From: Chrysomallon squamiferum
Lineage: Eukaryota > Mollusca > Gastropoda > Neomphalida > Peltospiridae
NCBI GenBank assembly: GCA_012295275.1
Contig: CM022677.1
Span: 3,834,053 to 3,898,052 of the forward strand
Direction: 5' to 3'
Length of the DNA: 64,000 nt
A model generated the notes under the pieces. The model was given only the letters and a program-made list of their open reading frames with translations, was not told the DNA's origin and did no database searches. This document shows, one piece after another, positions 1 through 11,500 of the stretch; within the stretch, counting starts at the first letter, position 1; every line of letters starts with the position of its first letter. Made by a program: the position numbers and the translations under genes.

Positions 1-504
1 ATTATTATAATTATTCATCCGTCCACTGTCATTTATTATTGTTGTTGTTGTTGTTATTATTATTGTTGCTGCTGCTGTTGCTGTTGTTTTTATTATCATT
101 ATCATCATCATTATTATTATTATTGTTGTGCCAATTCAGTTTTACATTGGAAGACACCTTTTCAAACCGACGCACGCACGCGCACACACACACACACATA
201 CAATACAATAGAATACATATTTATTTACATACATACTTACGCACGCACGCACGCAGACACGGTCGCACAAACATAAACACACGGTTCCCATGGCAGCGAT
301 GAGATGAATGTTTGAAACCTGGGTCCCGGTACTCGCTACCGATGACAATTTCACCTTAAGCAGTGCACACACACACACACACACACATACACACACACAC
401 ACACACATAAACACACACATACACACACACACAAATACAAACACACACACTCACAAAGAAAAAAAACATAAAAGAGAGAAAAAAAGAATAAATAAACACA
501 TTAA

Positions 505-539
<35 letters not shown>

Positions 540-720
540 AATAAAATAAATTAAATTAAACAAAAATAATAATAATAATAATAAAAATAATAATAAATAA
601 ATAAATAAATAAATAAATGAATGTATAAATAAAAAAATAAAATTAATAATAATAATAATAATAATAACAACAACAACAACAACAACAACAACAATAACAA
701 TAACAATAACAATAACAACA
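1..720. repeat. Microsatellite block (GTT/ATT, CA, ATAA, ACA)
   Basis: About 39-136 is GTT/ATT/GCT trinucleotide repeat. About 175-280 and 366-457 are CA dinucleotide tracts with CACG and CATA interruptions. About 500-720 is ATAA, then ATA, then ACA repeat. Open frames here are poly-Leu, poly-Val or poly-His/Thr and are repeat translations, not genes. Confidence 0.9.
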
Positions 721-820
721 ACTCCGGACTGATCAAACCCGAAGGTATTTCCCTTCCTCCCGTACGCCGAGCCGAGTGCGTGCTGAGCGGGGCGAACAGG
801 TAAGGAAATAACAACAATAA

Positions 821-1474
821 AGTTCCGTGATCTCAATACAATCCGGAAGTTCCAGCAGACCAGACCTGCTCAGCAAAATACAACAACTACACGAGGACAT
901 ACAACACAACAAGAAAGAACAAACCATGGAGTGGCTCCCAGCACACGTCGGCATCATCGGTAACGAACTTGCCGACCACTGCGCCAAAGAGTCACTCAGC
1001 ATTAAAGACGAAGACATCTGCACAGACATACATTACGGAATAAACGAAATTGCCTCCATCGCTGCCAAACATTACGACAAACAATGGCAAAACGAATGGA
1101 ACAACACCAAAAACAAATGGCACTTAAACATCAAACCATTCGCCAAAACACCCAAAATCACATTCACCAACAAACTACACAACAACAATCTCACCAAAGC
1201 CAGAATTGGTTACTCAACCAATCTAAACGCAATTCGATACAAACATAACATCACCACATCACCCAACTGCAGTTGTGGACTCTCAGAAACCATGAAACAC
1301 TACTTGTTTCACTGTCCAAATTTTGCCAAGGAAAGACAAGCACTACGCAATACACTGGAGGAACTAAAAATCGAGTACACGCTCCAACACATCCTGGCAC
1401 CAAACATGAAAGACAGACAGTTAGTCCTCGCTGCAGTAACAAATTACATTCTCAAAACAAAACGCAAACTTTAA
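821..1474 (+). pseudogene. 3' end of a non-LTR retrotransposon: RNase H C-terminal half plus zinc knuckle
   Basis: A 215-codon frame opens after a stop at 818-820 and has no convincing ATG start, so it is a 5'-truncated fragment. It carries WLPAHVGIIGNELADHCAKE, the HVG..GNE.AD signature of RNase H domains in LINE polyproteins, and then CSCG...ET..HYLFHCP, the C-terminal knuckle typical of Jockey/I/R1-like elements. The first residues (..ISIQSGSSSRPDLL) match the helix after the first RNase H Asp (the D-S motif), which is itself missing or frame-shifted upstream. The codons are strongly A-rich, as in the + strand of many LINEs and as in the 10.5-11.3 kb fragment. The reverse transcriptase part is absent. 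Family level is a recognition from motifs only. Confidence 0.8.
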
Positions 1475-1980
1475 ATAATTTTTTTTGACTCGAAAACAAA
1501 TAACAATTATATAAATCTATTGACTTGCGGACTGATTGAAGAGCTGATGGATCTACGGATGGATCGGCTGATTGACGAATCAGTTTGAATGGCGAATTAA
1601 ATTAATAATTAAAAAATGATAAACATACTATACGAACCCACTTTCAGACACTACTAACCCGGCTATGGTGTTTTATTTCAAATTAATTTTTTTTTTTTTA
1701 CAATTTATTTATTGTTTTTATTTTTTTATTTTCTTTAAATTTAATTGAATTTTTTTTCATATAATTTGATTAATTGAAATTTTTTTTTTTTCATATTCTT
1801 AGTCCTAGCTGCATGATTTATAACATTTGAAATTAAAATAAAATAAAATGTAAATAAGTTAACTACATTTATGTTCTAATTTGTTTTAGTTTCAGGTTTT
1901 TATAATATCTTTTAAAACAATAAAAAGACCATTGGAAAAAAAAAAGAAAAAAAAAGAAAAAAAAAAAAAAAAAAATTTGG
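1475..1980 (+). mobile_element. 3' UTR and A/T-rich tail of the LINE fragment
   Basis: Sequence after the RNase H stop has no open frame and passes through poly-T and poly-A rich stretches to an A-rich run at about 1936-1975. This looks like the tail of the retrotransposon or of a second insertion directly behind it. The exact end is not defined, because no target-site duplication was found by eye. Confidence 0.45.
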
Positions 1981-2290
1981 ACTACGTGGACCAGAAGGAA
2001 GCAGCCAAAAAGAAACAACAACAGCAGCCAAGAGCAGAACAACCAGGACGGCAAACAACACGGACCCGGTGACGGCTGAGAGATTGTGCCGGAGACCACA
2101 GGGGGCGACCACAGGGGTACCGACTCGTCACGATCCGATATGCTGGACATTCCCTTGTGTCCTGCAATCGTGGCGAGAACCAATTCTTTTCCCTACCCAA
2201 AACTCTTTTCTGCGACGGACACGCCCGCTGACCTGTCAGAAAGCGTGCCCGTCGCAGACGTGCTTCACAACAGCTTGCTCTGATTAGCAC
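1978..2290 (+). pseudogene. GC-richer coding-like scrap, probably retroelement ORF remnant
   Basis: Immediately after the A-rich tail the composition changes abruptly to about 50% GC. Two overlapping + frames stay open (2069-2287 and 2086-2283). The second reads TDSSRSDMLDIPLCPAIVAR and looks more protein-like. No family was recognised. Its position between a LINE tail and the ~700 bp repeat suggests a piece of a mobile element, but it could equally be an isolated host exon. Confidence 0.25.
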
Positions 2291-2318
2291 GTTAATTTTT
2301 TTCCTATTCCTATCCTAT

Positions 2319-3014
2319 CATCATAACACATTTCTGAACAGCAATATTTAAATCTAATTAATACGCATTGTAAAATTACCCGATTTATACCATCAGCCAG
2401 TTTCATTCATCTGCAGTCATAAAGGAAACCAGTTTTCATTTTGTGTCGTATTTCATCAGTAAAGTTTATATTTTCTATGGAACTATATTAAAAAAAATCT
2501 AAAATAAAAAAACTTTCACTGCTAATCAGCTTGGTACGGTGTGACAACCTCATTAGTGCCTCTTTGGCAGACTTGTTTTTAATTGTAATTTTGTTTTCTT
2601 TGTAGTGAACTATAGAATATTCACTAAATGTTTATTTTTATACGCCCATTAAAGCAGAATGTCTGCTTCATTTTATCATTAATATCTTATTATGTTACGA
2701 AAATATTTATTTAGCTTCCTTGTATAATCATGTTTATAATTTATATTTTTACAGTCGTTAACTGTTTACCTAATTAATGACAGAAAATGGTAGTATATAC
2801 GCAAAAACTAAATAGAGCGTATGCAGATGTACATGGGCTATTAAGATGCTGTTTTATATAATTAGGGGAAGTTCCGTAATTTAATAAAGTAAGAAACAAT
2901 GGGGTTTAAGTAACTGCAAATTGGTACTGAAAGCTTCAAAGTAAATTCAGAAAGGCTATCTGCAGAGCTGTAGCTATTGGTGTATAAGTAGTCACACGCG
3001 TTTTGAACGAGATC
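2319..3014 (+). repeat. ~700 bp dispersed repeat, copy 1
   Basis: This segment aligns almost end to end with 9440-10145. Both start at CATCATAACACATTT, share CAGCCAGTTTCATTCATCTG near the left end and finish at GCGTTTTGAACGAGATC, beyond which the sequences are unrelated. Substitutions and small indels are scattered through the pair, so the duplication is not recent. The ends are not TG..CA, so it is not an obvious LTR. No coding capacity. Confidence 0.85.
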
Positions 3015-3370
3015 TCTTTGATCAGTGCCCTTCTTGAGAGTCTTTGTCTGCACAAGACAAAGGAAAACGCAGACAATGGAAATTAAGGTTTAATGTTTTG
3101 TATATGTAACATACATCTTGAATGATTGAAGATAGCTAAATCTATTACTGTTGAATTTTTCATAGTGTTATTCTGTGGTGCTTACATTTACAAAAACAAA
3201 GATAACGTATTTTAATAATTAAAAGATTATTTAGAAAGACCAAGTAACCAACTGGGCTGAATTAGTTTTGTATTATCTGTCAACGCTATCTGTTTTGATA
3301 ACGTATCGTCGAATCATACGATTTAACTATGTAACTACATATTACCCTTGGGGGTTAATTTGTGTTAACA

Positions 3371-3405
<35 letters not shown>

Positions 3406-3846
3406 TCCATACTGAATTCGTGTTTGTGTTATTGTTCTATTGTGGATACAGAATAGTCATTTAATAGTTAATCTGTCTGAGATAATTAACACCTTGTCAC
3501 GTGATGCTATTATAGTATGCTGCCCTTTCAGGTAGAAATACCACTCAGACTAGTCACATGACATATGGCACTACCTAAAATCCTTTAAGTTAGCATCTCA
3601 AAAAACTTATCACCCAACTCCTTGTAATGACAAAATTAACTGAGAGTTTCTGTCAATATTATAAAGAGGATGTACTGTAATTAAGATTGAAAAAGAAGAA
3701 ATCACAACATAATGAACGTTTGTAATATTATGTAGAATGTTTCAATTTGACGAAAGTTGTGCATTTTGAATTCCACAAATGTCTAATTTTGAACTGTTGT
3801 CATTATGTTTGAATTCAGCTTACACCTGTCTGTGTATCAATTTCAG
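3015..3846. other. Intergenic/intronic AT-rich sequence with a (TA)n tract
   Basis: No open frame of note. A (TA)n microsatellite lies at about 3372-3402. The expected 5' exons of the LigB-type gene that ends at 4545 were looked for here and not found. Confidence 0.6.
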
Positions 3847-3977
3847 GTGCTGAGTTATACAGGTATTTGGAAGACGCGCCAGGGCGTGCTGTTGTCATCA
3901 TCAGCGCTGACCTCGCACACACGCATCTCAGCACTGACCCATACGGCTACTCCAACGCATCAGAGCCATTCGACCAT
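3847..3977 (+). CDS. LigB-type class III extradiol dioxygenase-like protein A, penultimate exon
   Basis: The exon is flanked by TATCAATTTCAG and GTAAGT. It reads GAELYRYLEDAPG followed by VVIISADLAHTH and PYGY, matching the late LigB-fold segment of metazoan class III extradiol ring-cleavage dioxygenase-like proteins, where SADLAHTH is strongly conserved near the active site. The exon starts two bases into a codon and ends in phase 0, which fits the next exon at 4330. Its upstream exons are not in the window. The substrate of the animal family members is unknown to me, so no reaction is assigned beyond the fold. Confidence 0.75.
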
Positions 3978-4329
3978 GTAAGTACAACCAGTCAGTCGTG
4001 CTTGAACCTTTTAAAAACACTTTAAAATTCTCCAGAACAGCTGTATCAAAGCAGATATGTTTTGTAATAGCACCTGAGCATATTTTTATATTTGTGATTA
4101 GTAGGTGTTAAACAGGCTTATTTATTTGTTTGAATTAATGAATGCCACTGACGTTTGGGAGAATTTCTAAAACTATTTATGTTTAATGTTATGGGTAGGA
4201 AAGAACATGCTGTAACTGTTTTGTCTTCAATGTTGAAAGACTTGTGTGATTAGTACATAACTGATCACAGTTTGTTTTTGTTTCATTAATACAGCTGTCA
4301 CATTGGTTCTCATTATTTGAATATTTCAG

Positions 4330-4545
4330 GCTGTTGGTGAGTGGGCAGCGACTCTGGACGGCATGTTGCTGTTGAACAGAGCGGCTGGACTAGTCGATCG
4401 CGCGCTGTCGTGTGGTTACACGGGTCTAGTCATGTTACATGGTCTGTTAGAAACTGCCGGGCTGTCGTCATGGTTACCAAACGTTTTAGCAAACTATCAC
4501 CCAAGTTACTACGGTATGATGGTCGAATCATTCGTTCAGAGATGA
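4330..4545 (+). CDS. LigB-type class III extradiol dioxygenase-like protein A, last exon
   Basis: The exon follows a TATTTCAG acceptor, is 72 codons long including the TGA stop, and joins the previous exon in frame. It encodes ALSCGYTGLVMLHGLLE and then HPSYYGMM, the typical C-terminal end of LigB-like proteins, so the protein end is intact. Together with 3847-3977 it gives the last ~115 residues of the protein. The first exon of a second member of the same family begins about 915 bp downstream, so two paralogues appear to sit head to tail. Confidence 0.78.
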   Translation, partial: AVGEWAATLDGMLLLNRAAGLVDRALSCGYTGLVMLHGLLETAGLSSWLPNVLANYHPSYYGMMVESFVQR

Positions 4546-5460
4546 AAAGAAGAATCAACAAAACATTTCATATGGAAATGAAGAAAAATTATACAACAAC
4601 AACAACGACAACAACAATAATAATTATAATAATTACCATGATGATGATGATAATGACGGTAATAATAAATAATAACAAGAACAACAATGGATATTTAGTT
4701 GCGAAGCCGTTGTTATTTTTTTTCGCTACAGACTTCAGTTCCATTTTACATGTGTAGTGATCACACTTCTGTACTTGTATACTTCTTTTAACACAACTTG
4801 TCTTTGATTTCGTCACTGACTGTGTCTGTAGACGTGTAGGCCTGTTCAGCTTTGATGCAGGCCTATCACACTTACAGGTAACACAGTGTTTCTCATGCAG
4901 CGTTATCTACAACATGTTATTACAGCTTCAATGATGCTGAATTACGAAAGAAAAATATGAGGCTGAAAAGGAGCTAAAGTAATACGCCATTATTACCTCA
5001 GATTTTCTCACTTACAAATCAACTTTGATGTTACTCCAAAGCAACCATGTAGTCTTCTATAAATCTGTTTTAAAGAACGTTTTACTAAAACAGTGTATTG
5101 ATACAAACTACTGTGATGCATCGCTTAACGCTTCATGTACACGCCCTTTGCCCATAAAAATAACAAGAAAATAATGGTAATAATGATGCTGCAGCTGCTT
5201 CTGCTGATGATGATGACAATGACAAACGAATACATAAAAGAAGAAGGAACAAAAACAACATCAACAACAAATTAACTATTGGGACAATTCAGAAAACCAA
5301 CTCTTATACATTAACAAGGCGATAATATAGATTTTTAATTCCTATCGATTATCATTATAGAAATAAATTACTATTTCCTTCAGATGTATTGTTGCTCTTT
5401 AAGGAAAAACACAGAAGGGCAGGTAAATCATACGATTTAAGAACGAAATAGAAAGTCGAG
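4546..5460. other. Spacer between the two LigB-type genes
   Basis: It contains the presumed 3' UTR of gene A, an (ACA/ATA/ATG) trinucleotide patch at about 4590-4690 and AT-rich sequence. No convincing promoter motif was picked out in front of the ATG at 5461. Confidence 0.5.
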
Positions 5461-5915
5461 ATGTGTTTTGCAATTCTGATTGTGTTTTTCACATCACTTG
5501 ATTTATCTTTCTCCAAACTACTGGCCGGGTTCGTTCTGCCGCACGGCGGAATTGCTCTGGATCCGAAACATTTCAATACAACCAACCACACAGCAAAACA
5601 AGAAGCGTGGAAAATTCACGAAGCCTGCAAATCAGTCGGTCAGACGATTCTGTCTTTATCGCCCGACATACTTTTTCTGAGCACGCCCCATGGTATTTCT
5701 GACTTAAATAACTTTGTGTTCTATTTAAATCCCACAGAAGAAGGCTTTGCAGATACTGATAATTGCAACTGTCCTCCTTGTTCTTATAAAGTAACCGCTA
5801 ATCTTTCTAGCCAACTTTCGGAAGACATCCTAAATACATTTGTCTCTGCTCGGAATATTTCGGGATTAAGCGGTTATTATCCACCCGGTAAAAGCGATGA
5901 AGCATTTCCATTGAG
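5461..5915 (+). CDS. LigB-type class III extradiol dioxygenase-like protein B, first exon, probably secreted
   Basis: An ATG at 5461 opens 151 codons up to a GTGAGA donor at 5916. Residues 1-18 (MCFAILIVFFTSLDLSFS) look like a signal peptide. They are followed by FVLPHGGIALDP (His28) and ILFLSTPHGI (His77), the two N-terminal histidine motifs expected to bind the metal in this fold. A CNCPPC cluster and several N-x-S/T sequons (NTT, NHT, NLS, NIS) support export through the secretory pathway. The exon ends two bases into a codon, whereas the SADLAHTH exon of gene A needs one preceding base, so at least one exon is missing between these two pieces. No downstream exon for this gene was found up to the gap at 11301. 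Confidence 0.75.
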
Positions 5916-6264
5916 GTGAGAAATAGCATTCATGTAAAAATTAGCATAAACACTTCTTTTTAAAATTAGCATAGACTAATAATACTGACAGCAAGAAAAC
6001 ATTATCGTATAAAAATATAGTTATTGATACACCAACTTCTGTTTTCGTTTAATGCAAAGTCTCACAAAAGACTGAGGACCCACAAGATACCGTTTTCGAA
6101 ATGTACAGTACATCAAAATTATACATTTATTTCCAATCCTATTGATAATATATTATACAGAAATGTTTCTATATATTTTATCCCAAAACTGACATTATTT
6201 ATAAATACTCTTGTAAAGTAGAGTCATACAATTTTTTCTTTTAAATTTCATTTTCTTGTATTCA

Positions 6265-6277
6265 TTTTGTAAAATAT

Positions 6278-6336
<59 letters not shown>
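6265..6336. repeat. (TTTA)n microsatellite
   Basis: About 17 uninterrupted TTTA units. Confidence 0.95.
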
Positions 6337-6594
6337 TGTGGCACATATTAAGATGAGGAGAAGTGATACCACTTCATTTGATACCAGATCTGGTAAACAC
6401 AATTGTTGTAATTCTCTCGCAGCGAAACAAAAATCAATGTAGGTCAGAATGTAAGTTAGTACATTAACAAATATCTAAGTAAGAAATTAAGTAAGTTCAT
6501 AAATAATGACATAAGTTACCCTTTGCTTACTGAGAAAGAAAATGGAGAATACTAACTGACTGAAGAAAAAATAAATAAAAGTTATACGAGTTGT

Positions 6595-6935
6595 GTTCAC
6601 TGGTAAATTTAGAGTGGCTTCCCTTACGTGAGATGTGTTCACTGGTATATTTAGAGTGGCTTCCCTTACGTGAGATGTGTTCACTGCTATATTTAGAGTG
6701 GCCTTCTTTATGTGACATGTGTTCACTGCTTTTTAGAGTGGCCTCCCTTATGTGAGATGTGTTCATTGCTTTTTAGATTTGCCTCCCTTATGTGAGATGT
6801 GTTCACTGGTATATTTAGAGTGGCTACCCTTGTGTGAGATGTGTTCACTAGTATATATAGAGTGCCGACCCTTATCCGAGATTTGTTCACTAGTATAGTT
6901 ACAATAGCCTACCTCATGCGACATGTGTTCACTGG
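6595..6935. repeat. ~45-60 bp minisatellite
   Basis: Roughly eight degenerate units built on GTGTTCACTGGTATATTTAG followed by AGTGGC and CCCTTATGTGAGAT. The same unit recurs in short runs at 7430-7565 and 8063-8255, in each case at the left edge of one copy of the larger block described next. Confidence 0.9.
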
Positions 6936-8480
6936 AATTAAGAAAATAACAAAGAAAATTCGATTACAAAAGCATAAATAAACAGTCAGTGAGAGCAGAG
7001 TGTATGAACTGATTAAAAATATACGAGAAATAATAAATAAATATAATATGTAAAATAAAGAAGGATGGAGAGAATGAAAGATAGGAAATAGATAGAAAAG
7101 ATGGAAAGAAAAGAAAGAAGTAAAGATAGAAAGGAATAAGAACGAAGGAAAGAAAGAAAAGAAAGAAAACATTGAAGCAGGTTAGCGAATGAAGAAAACG
7201 GAAGAATGAATAAAGATTAAAATAATTAGCTAAACAAATCGAAGTCTGGTACTTTTTAAACATAGCAATCTGTTCAGCTGTTATTCCAAATAAAATTTAA
7301 AATCATATGTAGTCTGTATTGATTAGCAGGTTAACAATTTCCATACTGAATTTCTTCATTTGATTACAGAGAAAGAAAATAGGGAATATTAATAGACTGA
7401 AGAAAAAGTAAAAAAGTAAAAGTTTATGCGACATGTGTTCACTGTTATATTTAGAGTGGCCTTCTTTATGTGACATCTGTTCACTGGTATATTTAGAGTG
7501 CCCTCCCTTATGCGAGATGTGTTCACTAGTATAGTTACAATAGCCTACCTTATGCCACATGTGTTCAGTGGTATTAAGAAAATAAGAAAGAAAATTCGAT
7601 TACAAAAGCATAAATAAACAGTCAGTGAGAGCAGAGTGTATGAACTGATTAAAAATATACTAGAAATAATAAATAAATGTAATATGTAAAATAAAGAAGG
7701 ATGGAAAGAATGAAAGATAGGAAATAGATAGAAAAGATGGAAAGAAAAGAAAGAAGTAAAGATAGAAAGAAATAAGAACGAAGGAAAGAACGAAAAGAAA
7801 GAAGACATTGAAGTAGGTTAGCGAATGAAGAAAACGGAAGAATGAATAGAGATTGAAATAATTAACTCAACAAATCGAAGTCTGGTACTTTTTAAACACA
7901 GCAATCTGTTCAGCTTTTATTCGAAACAAAATTTAAAATCATATGTAGACTGTATTGATTAGCAGGTTAACAATTTCCATACTGAATTTCTTCATTTGAT
8001 TACAGAGAAAGAAAATAGGGAATATTAACAGACTGAAGAAAAAGAAAAAAGGAAAAGTTTATGCGACATGTGTTCACTGTTATATTTAGAGTGGCCTCCC
8101 TTATGTGAGATGTGTTCACTGGTTTTTAGATTGGCCTCCCTTATGTGAGATCTGTTCACTGGTATATTTAGAGTGCCCTCCCTTATGTGAGATGTGTTCA
8201 CTAGTATAGTTACAATAGCCTACGTCATGCGAGATGTGTTCACTGGAATTAAGAAAATAACAGAAAATTCGATTACAAAAGCATAAATAAACAGTCAGTG
8301 AGAGCAGACTGTATGAACTGATTAAAAATGTATGATAAATAAATAATAAATAAATCATAATATGAAAAAAAAAGAATGATGGAAAGAATGAAAGAAAGGA
8401 AACAAAAGATAGAAAATATGGAAAGAAAGAAAGAAAGAAAGAAAGGTGGAAAAGAAAGAACGAAGGAAAGAAAGAAAAGA
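6936..8480. repeat. Triplicated ~640-680 bp block
   Basis: Three tandem copies begin near 6939, 7576 and 8250 with the same sequence (AAGAAAATAA, then AAATTCGATTACAAAAGCAT). Each continues through AACAGTCAGTGAGAGCAG into a purine-only GAAAGAAAGA tract. The first two also share the AACAATTTCCATACTGAATT segment and the start of the next minisatellite run. This is a nested tandem duplication. The Phe/Ser-rich open frames on the - strand come from the GAAA tract. Confidence 0.88.
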
Positions 8481-9439
8481 AAGAAAACATTGAAGCAGGC
8501 GAGCGAATTAACAAAACGGAAGAATGAATAAAGATAGAAATAACTAATAAAAGATATCCAAACCTGGTACTGTTTAAACGCAGCCCAGCAGACGATATAC
8601 ACATGATGTTGCCATGATACCAGAACTTCTCCATTTAGGTATTTCACTGTTTGTCTGTATGTCTGTAAAAATTACATACGATTTGTAAACATTAGTTTAT
8701 TGGTTATGTAAAATGCCCTCGTCGCAGATTTCAGCTTCCTTTTCTTTTCTTTTTTTGTGATTTTATCAATATTTTGAAACAACATTTGGACACCAAATGG
8801 ATTATCGAAACGAGTTAAATCGAACAAACAAACAACAACAAAGATAATAAATAATAATAAGGAACAAATTAAAATAAATAAATAAATAAAAATAAAAATC
8901 TGGAATGACATCATTTTACAGGAAGATGTTATTAGAATGTATTTTCTTGAAGAGATAAAGTAGATGGTTATTAATAATAAAAAGTATTTATGTGCTGGCA
9001 TGTCTTTACGGACGAGTATGGTAAGGAGTTGTCTATTCTTGTTTTGATAGGATGTAATGTGCAATTAACCTGTGTCAGTCACAAATTTAAGGTTCTAATC
9101 TGTCCTCCGTGCAGATTCTTATTTAGTCTTGGTTCCCTTTATAACCTTAGTCGTATCATTAATCAAAATTACTGAAACGTGTGTTTTATGATTGTATAAA
9201 GTATTATTATCAAGTCACCTGTATATCATAATTAAATAATTAATGTAAACGTTAACTTGTATAGTGGATAGGTAGACTTACTGATTTATATAGTTTGCTG
9301 TCATTTTAGCGTTTATATTCCTTGTTAGGTGGCCATTAAAGCACCTTGTTACCCTACACTGAGCCTTAATAAAACATCCAAGGTGTTTAAAGGTGTGAGT
9401 CACGTGACAGTCGTCTCTTTATAACACTCCACAGTGAAC
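8481..9439. other. AT-rich sequence, no gene seen
   Basis: No supported coding region. 8997-9040 is similar to 39375-39420 (see findings). The 9300-9440 stretch has slightly higher GC but no recognisable motif. Confidence 0.5.
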
Positions 9440-10145
9440 CATCATAACACATTTGTGAACAGCAGTATTTAAACATACTCTAATTAATATGCATTGTAAA
9501 ATTACCCGATTTATACCATCAGCCAGTTTCATTCATCTGCAGTCATAAAGCAAACCAGTTTTCATTTTGGGTCGTATTTCATCAGTAAAGTTTGTATTTT
9601 CTATGCAGCTATATTTAAAAAAAACTAAAATAAAAAAAACTTTCACTGCTATTCAGCTTGGTACGGTGTGAGAACCTGATTAGTGCCTCTTTGCCAGACT
9701 TGCTTTTTATTTGTAATTTTGTTTTCTTTGAAGTGAATTATAGAATATTTACTAAATCTTTATTTTTATATGCCCCTTAAAGCAGAATTTCTGCTACATT
9801 TTATCTTAAATATCTTATTATATTATGATAATATTTATTTAGCTATCTTGTATAATCATTTTTATAATTTATATTTTTACAGTCCTTAATTCTTTACGTA
9901 ATTAATGACAGAAAATAGGGTTAAATACACAGAAACTAAATAGCAGAGCGTATGCAGATGTACATGGGCTATTAGGAAGCTGTTTTATATAATTAGGGGA
10001 AGTTCCGTTATTTAATAAACTAAGAAACACTGGGGTTTAAGTAACTGAAAATTGGTATTAAAAGCTTCAAAGTAAATTCAGAAAGGCTATCTGCAGAGCT
10101 GTAGCTACTGGTGTATAAGTAGCGGCACGCGTTTTGAACGAGATC
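9440..10145 (+). repeat. ~700 bp dispersed repeat, copy 2
   Basis: Diverged direct copy of 2319-3014, in the same orientation, about 7.1 kb away. Differences include small indels (for example an extra AC-rich insertion near 9473). The left and right breakpoints are sharp in both copies. Confidence 0.85.
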
Positions 10146-10499
10146 GAATATCTCACAACAGACTCTCCACCGTGATGGTCGACATGGTGCAAGCCCGGAA
10201 GAGAAGCTGTGAAGAATACTAACGGACGGATTGTGCTTACTAAGCGGAATTCAGAAACGAAAAAGATACTGTACCATTTTCTTTATTTATTTAGACTGAA
10301 ATTCTTATTTATATTATTTGTAGGCTTTTGTATTATTGTTACTTTTATTACTTTTTTTTTTTTTTTTTTTTTACTGTTTGTTCGTCTTTTGTCTTTTACT
10401 TTCCGGTATCTTAAATAACCGATATATCTTATCTTTATCTCGATCTGAAAGTGAGTTGCGTTAGCTTTAGTCTTTTTTTTGAATTAATATAGAATTGTC

Positions 10500-11300
10500 T
10501 ATATATTTAAAAAATCCAAGTATATTTTAAAAAACCAAAGAAACAATAACAACAAAACAACAACAACCCACACATTTACACAACAAACATGACAACAAAA
10601 AACATGAACCCTAGCTCCGTCGAAAAAACACACAACAGAAAAAAAAACAAAAAGAACCAAAAAAAAATCGACAGAAATCTACTCATTTTGGCAAGGAAGA
10701 ACAAAAACGTAACAGACACGGAAGACACGAAAGACGAAACAAAACGCTTGGAAAATAATTAAAAGAAACAAAACAAAACATACCCACAGCCGAACCATCA
10801 TTGCAATACACAGAAAAAACCACTCAAACATCGACAAAAAGTTGCGCTACTTACTAGAAGCACAAATACACATTACTGATAAAACAACAAAAGTGAACAA
10901 TAATCAAAACGGAAAAGAAATCTACTTCGAAGTAGATACAAAAACACTAAAAACAATCGGTCCCAACATTACCATCTGGGACGAAACATTTGTTGTCAGG
11001 GTTTTACCAAAAATAATCCCTGACACAAAACAGACACAGAAAAAAACACCCACACCACAACCCAGAAAAACACTGCTCACACAACAGCAGCCAAAACAAC
11101 TACCAATTACGAAACAACAACAACTTCAACCTAAACAAACAACAAAAGCAAAAGATACAACAATATATAAATACATTTCAAAAGATTTGGGTTTTTATTA
11201 CCCCTATCCAAACCAAACTAGATTTCTTTGAAATGTTCAACAAAGAACTAGTACAACAAACAAATTCAACACTAGTCGGTGTGGAAATGTGGAAAAAGCC
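10500..11300 (+). pseudogene. A-rich LINE ORF1-like region, truncated by the gap
   Basis: The + strand is extremely A-rich and rich in AAC/ACA codons, like the LINE fragment at 821-1474. One frame from the ATG at 10588 runs about 57 codons (Lys/Asn-rich). A second frame is open from about 10815 through 11231, including LLEAQIHITD, GKEIYFEVDTKTL and a Pro/Gln/Lys-rich tail. A third frame continues into the N run. This fits the 5' part of a non-LTR element ORF1 with frame breaks, but no conserved zinc-knuckle or RRM was identified, so the call rests on composition and layout. Confidence 0.45.
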
Positions 11301-11500
11301 NNNNNNNNNNNNNNNNNNNNNNNNNNNNNNNNNNNNNNNNNNNNNNNNNNNNNNNNNNNNNNNNNNNNNNNNNNNNNNNNNNNNNNNNNNNNNNNNNNNN
11401 NNNNNNNNNNNNNNNNNNNNNNNNNNNNNNNNNNNNNNNNNNNNNNNNNNNNNNNNNNNNNNNNNNNNNNNNNNNNNNNNNNNNNNNNNNNNNNNNNNNN
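11301..11500. other. Assembly gap (200 N)
   Basis: Exactly 200 undetermined bases. The missing exons of LigB-type gene B or the body of the LINE could lie in the unsequenced part. Confidence 1.

Noticed and set aside
6487-6766. Overlapping - strand frames with SEHISRKGSHSK repeats
   Set aside because: Translations of the GTGTTCACTGGTATATTTAG minisatellite.
2319-10145. LTR retrotransposon with 700 bp LTRs enclosing 6.4 kb
   Set aside because: The ends are not TG..CA, there is no primer-binding site, no gag or pol inside, and unrelated host exons lie between.
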